A stretch of DNA of 64,000 bases, taken from positions 55,879,228 to 55,943,227 of the forward strand of contig OX235275.1 in NCBI GenBank assembly GCA_944472155.2. Reading direction: 5' to 3'. The translations under genes and the position numbers were made by a program. Origin of the DNA: Trichobilharzia szidati (Eukaryota; Platyhelminthes; Trematoda; Strigeidida; Schistosomatidae). Below the pieces are notes generated by a model. It did no database searches, was not told the DNA's origin, and saw only the letters and a list, made by a program, of their open reading frames with translations. Position 1 is the stretch's first letter; every line of letters begins with the position of its first letter. Shown piece after piece: positions 53,201 to 62,200 of the stretch.

Positions 53201-56200
53201 GATTATAGTCATGAGACCATACACAATGTGAAATGTTATCAACAATGTCGACTGCTCTTCAGTTTAATCAAATTAATCCGAAAACTGGGAGCAATCACCC
53301 CTACTAAACCCTAAAATCCGTTAACACAAAAGCAGACTACAGATAAAAAATGTGGCTAATTATAAAATGAATTACTGTGACAGTTGATCCAAACGTTTGT
53401 TAACTGATTGTGAGAAGGTAGTCAACTGTTGCATGAGTTCCTTCGCCGTGACTTCATTGAAATTGACTTTTCCAAAATCTAAAATTAGAAATACAATGTA
53501 CATAAAAGAGGAAAGTGTAAGATATACGTGTACTTTAAATTACTTATTAGAATAAGGCATTCCGAAGACAAATTTTGCGAGATGATAGGAACAAAATTGT
53601 TCCTAGCTACACATGCTAAACATTCTCTAGTGAAATGTTCGTTTTCAAGAGCGTGCAAAACAAAATATGCACGAGTGACACATTGATGGATGAGCTTCGT
53701 CATATACAACATTCAGTTTTACTGGATAACGGTTATCCAGAAAACGTTATCAATTGTCACAGTAAGGATAGACGACATATAGAAAAGACAGATTCTGTAC
53801 CAAAGAAAGCTATCTTTATTAACCTACCATTCAAAGCTGATGAAATTGTGCAGTTGACAGCTAGCTCAAAGACTTCGGCCAGCCATCAAACGCACATTCT
53901 ACGCCGCATCTCTTTCCCTCACATCTAGAACATTTTCGATCCCTATACCTAAGATTAAAGGACGAAATTCTGTAGACCTTACCTCAAACTGTATCTGAAA
54001 GTTCACCTGCAGTTGCGGTGACAGCTATATAGGCAGAACCAACAGAATTTTCCAATGTCGCCGGAAAGAACATGTTCCAAAATAGTTATTAATATACATA
54101 GTAAATCCCAATGCAATTAATCTGAATAGAAATCCAGCGTTATCCATTGCAAAGCACTTTTTAATGTGTCAGGTCACAAAATCAATATTAATGACTGCTT
54201 CATAATTATTTCATCACATAACTTTAATTCAAGGTTGGTTATTAAAGGTGATGGGAACACTTTGGATTAGTCTCATGCACCCTAAACGCAACAGACTTCA
54301 ACCTTCGCCTACCATGATGGACTATTTGACCTATTTAAATATGATTAATCATCATCAGTTTGTACTTTTATTTGATATAACTGAGTAATTCTCATGCATT
54401 TAAATATTCCCATTATTAATATTAGAACAAGACATACCACTGAACAATATTGTTGTTTTCAATTAGATCTTCTTCAGGCTTTACTCTAATTTACATAGAT
54501 TTATATATACAAAGTTTAAACAATGAAAGGAAGTTTGTGAATCATAAAATATTGGAACATGACATATTTAAAGATTTCAAATCATATAATAATAATGTGG
54601 TAAATGTTTTGAACGTCGTTAATAACGATGATTATAATGATAACAAAATAATGTTGAGAAGAATAAGAAGTTCAGCAAAGATATCTTTTCGGCGATTTCA
54701 TTTTCAAAAGCCGTACAATCGCATTTAAATACAGAATTTTACATGGAGACAATTCTTGTTTGATTCTACATAATTATGACAGCGAATAAAAGGTGATAAT
54801 GATTTCCAACTAGATATTATTTTACGAGAGGCTTAGAAACAAAATTAAGCAGGATTAGAACGGATATCAAGTGTGTAAAAATGAGCATGGAAACAAAAAT
54901 TGATATAATAATTTTTCAACTTGAGATGGCAGTTAGGAGTTGAAAAATTATTATATCAATTTTTGTTTCCATGCTCATTTTCTATACACCTGTAATTCTT
55001 TGTAACCCTGTATAATTTCTAAGGCTCTTGTAATCTATATTCGCACCTGATTCCCATCTCAAGTTGAAAATTATTATTTCAATTTTGTTTCCATGCTCAT
55101 TTTTACACACTTGATATCCGTTCTAATCCTGTGTAATTTTGTTTCTAAGCCTCTCGTAAAACCATATCTAGTTGGAAATAATTATCACCTTTTATTCGCC
55201 GTCATAATTATGTAGAATCAAACAAGAATTGTCTCCATGTAAAATTCTGTATTTAAATGTGATTGTACAGCTACTTTTGAAAATGAAATCGCCGAAAAAA
55301 TATCTTTGCTGAACAAAATAATGATAATAAGGTTTATGCATATGGCGATAAGAATAACGAAGGTAATAATATGTGTGTATACGTATATATATATGTGTGT
55401 ATATGTAGACAATTCAATAAACAAATAAATAAATTAGGTGAAATCTTAAAAGTTACGTAATACTAAGGATAGGTGAAGTGGACAGATATTCAGACTTTAA
55501 ATAAATATCATAAAAGTAGGAAGTAAATGGAAAACAAGAATGGGTGGGAGGGTTTTGATGAGAATTTACCTAGGCTAAGCAGGGGAGAGACAGGTGGCAG
55601 AGCGAACTCCCTTTGATGCATGCAAAGACACTAGGATTGTTCTCTCGAATTAATTCCCGTAGCTTCGGCTGTGTGTAAAAGACAGATTCGAATTCCATTT
55701 CAAAGGTTCGATGGACTTCGATAAATAACTTTGAAGTCACACTCACTACTTCTCTCCATTTGGTGGCCGCTATAGTCAATCAAATGAGTCAAAATAGAAC
55801 TTCTTACATATTTTATTTGGCCTTTCCCAATGAACCATGAAGGAAGATGCTCATTAATACGTTTGTTAAACTGTCTAGTTGTTCGCCCTATACAGCCAGC
55901 TTTCTCCTTAGGAGCAACTAAATTTGTAGGTACACATAGAAGTGGCACAGCTAGGTAGCTTGTCTTCCCCCTAAGCAATCATAATTGGTTGGCTAGAAAA
56001 CGACAAACAAAGGGTGGTGGCAGTATAAATCCGTTTTATTACTATCGATAATCTCACGATGTAAGACTTCACTAGCCACGTCCCCACTAAATTGCAATTT
56101 TAGGAAGAGTTGTTTCTTTTTAATTGTTGTCAGTTTCTCCACATTATACCTGGTGTTCATGTGTCTCTTTACAAATCTACGAGGATAAACCATTTGGACC

Positions 56201-59200
56201 AGCGTATTTGGGATGTATCCTAACTTATGTGCACAGATCCGTCTTGTTCTATTCGTGAGGCATCTGGCCAAATTGATTTTGTATTGGATTGATACAAAAC
56301 TGAAGAAATGTGTATATTATCCTACAGATGTAAGATTTCTATAGACATCTCTCTTAAGTGAATCATCCTCTCTTCTGCTCAATTGGACACAGAGGAAGTG
56401 AAGTCTACCATCAAACTCCCCCCCACTCTTTCTTATTTTCCATTTCCCTTCCTACTTTTATCATATTTAGTTAAATTTTGATTATCTGTCCATCTAACCC
56501 TTAGTAAGATTTCACAGCTAGGTAGCCTGTCTTTCACTTATCGCTACGTGCTTAAACCTTATTATCATTCGTTTGCTGTCATTATAATCATCGTTATTAT
56601 TTGATTCACAAACATACCGTCATTGGTTAAATTGCTTTATATATGGATCTATGTAAATTTGAGTAAAGTCTGAAGAAGATCTAATTGAAAACAGCAATAT
56701 TGTTCGCTTATATGTCTTGTTGTAAATTATCTTGCATTTTATTTTATTATTATTGTGAATCATGTCAGTTGTAAAGTAATGGTAGAGAAACTACGAAACG
56801 ATGATATCAACTCACAATAATATTTCTCCTTTGAATGCCTTTATCAAAGGGACTAATTTGTTTAAATTACTTATTAACCAACTTAAATGTTATATTATCA
56901 TAAAGTTAGTTTTCAAGTATTGGTTTTGTAGGGACTTTGTTTGATTTGATGGAGGATTTCATCATGAGCTGATATCAGTCAGAGAACCATTGGAAAATCA
57001 ACTGGGAGTACTGGAAAGCTGTTTGTCCTAGATTGGGACTCTTCAGCCGGACGCACCCATCGCGGTTCGAAAGCTGGACATTCTGGTTACCAAGCGAGCT
57101 CGTAGAACATTGAGCCACTAGGACCTGATCCAATGGTCAGCCCATGAATGTTAACTTCTGCCAATTCCACGACATTGCGCGACCATTTCTCAATGTCTTC
57201 ATCGATGAGTTACTACCTCATCTTCAACCTACTGTACCCTACTAAGAGATGAGGCAGTAACTCAGTGGCCCAATGGTCAACGAGCTTGCCTTGTAACCAA
57301 AAGGTCATAGGTCTGAACCCCGGGAGGTACGTACTAATGAAGAATCTCAAAATGGGACGAAATAACTGTCCAGTACTCCCAGGTTTTCCAGTGGTTCTCT
57401 AATTGATGTCAGCTGATGATGACATCGTCCATCCATTAAGTTAGTGTAAAAATCGAAAAGTCGCTCTTCGTACACTTTAAACAACAGAAAACAGCCTCAA
57501 TACTCCCTTTGGAAAGAGAAACGAGATTCCTTAACGATGGTAACAAAGGGCTTATCAGGTCATTTCATTGCTTCTATTGGGACAGCGAAAGCACCTGTTG
57601 ATCAGAGGCTGTAGCAACCTTTTGTGAACGCTTTAGGTGAACCAAGTTTGCCAACCATATAAAAGCGCTAAATTACTTGACATGCATGTTAGAAATTGGA
57701 ATCTTCTTCTCTGTGCTGATTTCAGAAACATGAATGCCCAGTCTACCTTCCCTATTTTAACCTAATTTCACATTTTCATACGTGCCACTTGAAGATGAAA
57801 TGATGCTTTCCATGTAAGTGGAGGAGATAACTTCTTTCACGTTTCGCTCACTGAGTAATATGACTAATGCTTGTCGTTGATCGACTTTCTTCTCTATATT
57901 CACCTGAAATCGTGTGTTGACCGCCTCTTCCGCCAACTTGTCGGTTTTCGCTTGTAAATCTTCAAATCCTCCTCCGACATGAAAATACATCGATCAATCG
58001 TGAAATGCAGATCTTTTTGTGTCTTTCGTCGGTCCAACAAGCATTCCCGTCTTCTCACTCCCTACAATCCAGTGGTTGAACTAGCAAGCCATAGGTGATA
58101 GTAGGCAATACACTTCTGTAAACGTGTGAAATATATATCAAGTGCGTGTATGCGATTGGCATAAGTTGATCAACTTGCTTCGACAACAAGTTTGAAACAG
58201 CAGTGAAACAAACAGGGAAATCCCCACTGAATCATGATACTCAATACTAAAAATACTGCAGGAAAGTCAAGTAAAACCCGACAACACCCAGTATTCCCGA
58301 ACAGTCACCAATACAAGTAGGAGTAGTAGTAGTGAATATGATTGTCAATAATGCCAACAGTTTGTGCTCACATAAAACAAATGAAAGTATTGGGGGTATT
58401 GTTAATGGGGTATTATTATTATTTTTGTTCCCTTGGGTTCCTAGTGGAACATAGGACTTCAACTGCACGCATCCACTTGCTTCTGCTATCTGCTGTACTT
58501 TTCACCTGCATCCATGTTAGTCCATTCTGTTTCAACTCCACTTCACACGATCTCCTCCATGTCACCCTTGGACGTCCCACTCGCCGCTTCCCTTTCGGGT
58601 TCCACTCGAGCTATGGCCTGAAGCGCGATGTCACCCAACGGCCTCCTCAGCAAGTGTCCAATCCATCTCCACTTTCTCCTGCATATTTGTTGAGCGATTG
58701 TTTCTTGTTTTGTTTGTTCTTTCCGGCCATCTGATATTGAGTACAGAACGAAGACAGCTGTTGATAAAGATCTGCAACAGGCTGTTGGAAGTATTTCTTG
58801 TATTCCGCCAAGTTTCTGATCCGTATAGAAGAACTGACTTGACGTTTGTATTGAAAATCCGAATTTTGTTGTTGATGCTGAGCTAAGTAATGAAGATTTC
58901 CAGATTGGTTTCGGGTTGATGAATGTGTTTCTCGCCTTCCCGATTCTCGCTCGATTTGACATCCTCGTCCGTTCCTGCTGTAGTTGAGACAATGCTCCCT
59001 AGATATGTGAATGAAGCAAGCTCTTTCAAATCCCTCCCGTTGATGGTGATTGGCGCTGGATGTTTCTGCTGCTGTTGTTGTTGTTGGTTGGTTATTTGCA
59101 TAACCTCCGTCTTGTCTATGTTCACATGGAGTACTGTCTTCTCTGACTGCTTCTTCGACCAGTTTGTTGGTCGGTTTTCGCTAGTAAGTCTTCGATTTTG

Positions 59201-62200
59201 TGTGACACCAAACATAAATCATCCGCGAAATCCAGGTCTTCTAGGTCCTTCACGTCGGTGGTGCAGGATATCCCTGTCTTCTCGTTTCCCACTGTCTGAC
59301 GCATAATCCAGTCAATTAGTAATCACATCGCTTATAACTGTAGACGGATGACTGATACAGTGAAGTGACGGAGCAATAATCATAACAATATTAGGCATGG
59401 AAGTATAACTATGAGTTTTCTGTAAGAGATATCCTGTGATACACCTGCCTGTGAGTTATTGATCAGCTAGACAGTTCTGTGTCAGTAGTATTCACAAGTG
59501 ATGGGGGTAAATGTGACTGTACATTTTTAACGCATTACACATCAGGCTGTAATGCACTGGTATTTGAACTCAATTCACTCTACATCTTAAAATTTTATTG
59601 CGAAGACGGTAGAACGGGAGGAAATTTGCCATGAACTATAAAAGATAAGGGTTTTTTCTCAACATGGCTTATAATGATAAAGGACGATATAAAGAGATAG
59701 TTGCAAATTACCTGTACCCATCGGTGTGTGGTCATCAGATTTACTTGGCGGAGAAAATGACATCCATTGTAACCAACCTACTCCACCATTAGAGACATCG
59801 TCATCTAACTCAGATGACAGGAAGTAACGACTGTACAGACAACGTGCTCTCCACGAGAATAAACTCCAAAGATGGCTAATGTTAGGTCTAGGTTCGGAAA
59901 GTTCGGATGTACAATTGGCATCAGAGAAAATTGGAAGTATTCCGAGAGATGAATTATCTGCGATTCCATCTGCACAAAAAGGGATACGGGTAAAATAAAC
60001 AGCAATGATCCATGACACTGAAGTTGAACTAAATCGATAACGACTTGTTCATGATAAATGAAAAAGTGACCTCAACAATCCTACAGTATAAAGGAACATT
60101 TCAAACTCAGATAGGATTCTTTATACGCTGGGAATCAAAGTGGCACTTAAACTTCTACCACAACTCACTCAGAGGCGGCAAACTTTTGAGGTTTGAGGAC
60201 CGCATTGACCGAAACGGACAAAATAATGAAATTTATCAAATGCCGTGTAATGACTACGATCTCAAGTATGTATATACATATCGAGCAAGTAGACAGGGGT
60301 CACACTCACGTGGTTATCAAATATGGCAGTATAACTAATTCTAGAGTTGTAGATACCGTTAGGCTGAATAATGAACCGAAAATTCGGCCACTGCTATGCA
60401 TCCACTTACATGTAACGCCACACACAATCCACTGAAATCTCATGTGGATAGAGATTGATCACAGAGTCTCCGTTAATCGAATCAAAGTCGAACACATAGC
60501 AGAATTGATGACAGATTAGTTTTATATATTCATAGGATTTCATTAGAATAAAGTAATTTTATTATTCCCTTGTGGTTCTTAGTGACACTTAAGGCTTCAA
60601 CAGCACATCCCCATTTCTCTCCTGTTCTCTGCAATTCTATTTAGCTGGTTTCAAGACTTCCCCGCCCCGTCTGCTCTTCTATCTTCCTCACACGATCTCA
60701 TTTGTCAATGTTACATTCGAAAGTCACACTCGTCTTTTTCAATTCGGGTTTCACTCGAAGGCCTACCTACTGTGCGATGTCATTCAGTCTCATAAGGGTG
60801 TGTGTCCAATCCATGTCCATTTTCCTCGGCGTGTCTCACAAGCAATAGGTTTTGGTTGGCTAGCCCCCAAGTACCTTATCTTGGCCATCATTACACCAAT
60901 GTAAAATGAACTAACAATTACTCCCGTTATTTTCCAGAAATTATGCATTACGAAATCCACTTCGTTTATTTTTGCAAATATTCCTACCATCTCATCGTTG
61001 CATTACTTTTTTGGCGGTTAATTATTACCCCCCCCCCTTGACATGTTGATATTGATTAATTATTGTTAACAAACTTATCACCAAAAGATTGGTAAACATC
61101 TGTATTGTATTGGAAATTGCATATCAGAGTAGTGCTATGGACGAGGATCAAATTGAAAAGTAAATTTTCTTCGCCAAATCCTCTTTTATTCTGATTGTCT
61201 TAATGGGAATTTTCAGGGTATTGATATTAGGAATATTAGGAACACAGCCGAGTTCCGAAGTCGTTATCACGTACAGTTCGCGTACGTCTGCTACACACAG
61301 CTGAAGTTGTTGCAATAAGATCGAGCAAACTGGAACTTTGTATCCATAAAAAGAGAACACCTCCAGGCGTTGTTCCTACCGTGGCCCAACTTGGATTGAT
61401 GATTCTTCTTCTCACCGAGAGTGCTCCTTCCCCTTAACCCTCTTGGTTTCTTTTTTCTTTTGATGCTCATTGTTACAATTATTATTATTATTCGTCATTA
61501 TTTATGCCCTCCATGCAAACATTCTCCCAATATTATCGAATTCTCCATTAATACTATCCGGACTTATGATTAGTGATATTATCTCTTTTCTCAATATATG
61601 CCTCCAACTGTTTCATTTCACACATTCGTTATTTCATGACGAATGAACCTTTCATTGCAGTCTTACTATCTATCTCCTCTTTAATACATACCACTTTGTA
61701 CTAGCCACTCACTCACATAACACCTTTTATAACCTTGAACTGACTTGTCAGTTTTTCCTACCCCACACTCTACGAATCTATTATGACTAATCACCACCAC
61801 TATTGTCTCCCATTTTACCGAAATATTTTGTAATCGATTTCAGTCTAGCACGTTCGTCAAACAAAAACTATTCATTTTGTCACCCTATGATAACTAACAT
61901 GCTACTGTACGTAAAAAATGTATCCGCCACATAACTGGCCATTATTGTGTAACGCCAACAAATATTATATTTTAGCAATGATAGTCTGATGAGAGAAACC
62001 ATGACTATCAGTAGACTCTACTTTTTCTCTTATGAAATACATTAAAATTTAAAACAGTTAGTTCCCTTTATGAATTTAGACAAAGCGATAAGAAGACGAA
62101 ATTTGTGTGTCTGAATTGTGTATTGTATATATGTGCCACACATTTCGAACAATCTGATCATACACGGACTTGCCATAGGAATATATATGAAATTAATAAA

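Noticed and set aside
61979..62010. CTGATGA and GAAAC inside an 8-bp hairpin (TGATAGTC/GACTATCA)
   Set aside because: Only two bases separate the core boxes, so stem II is absent; the hairpin alone is not enough for a ribozyme call.
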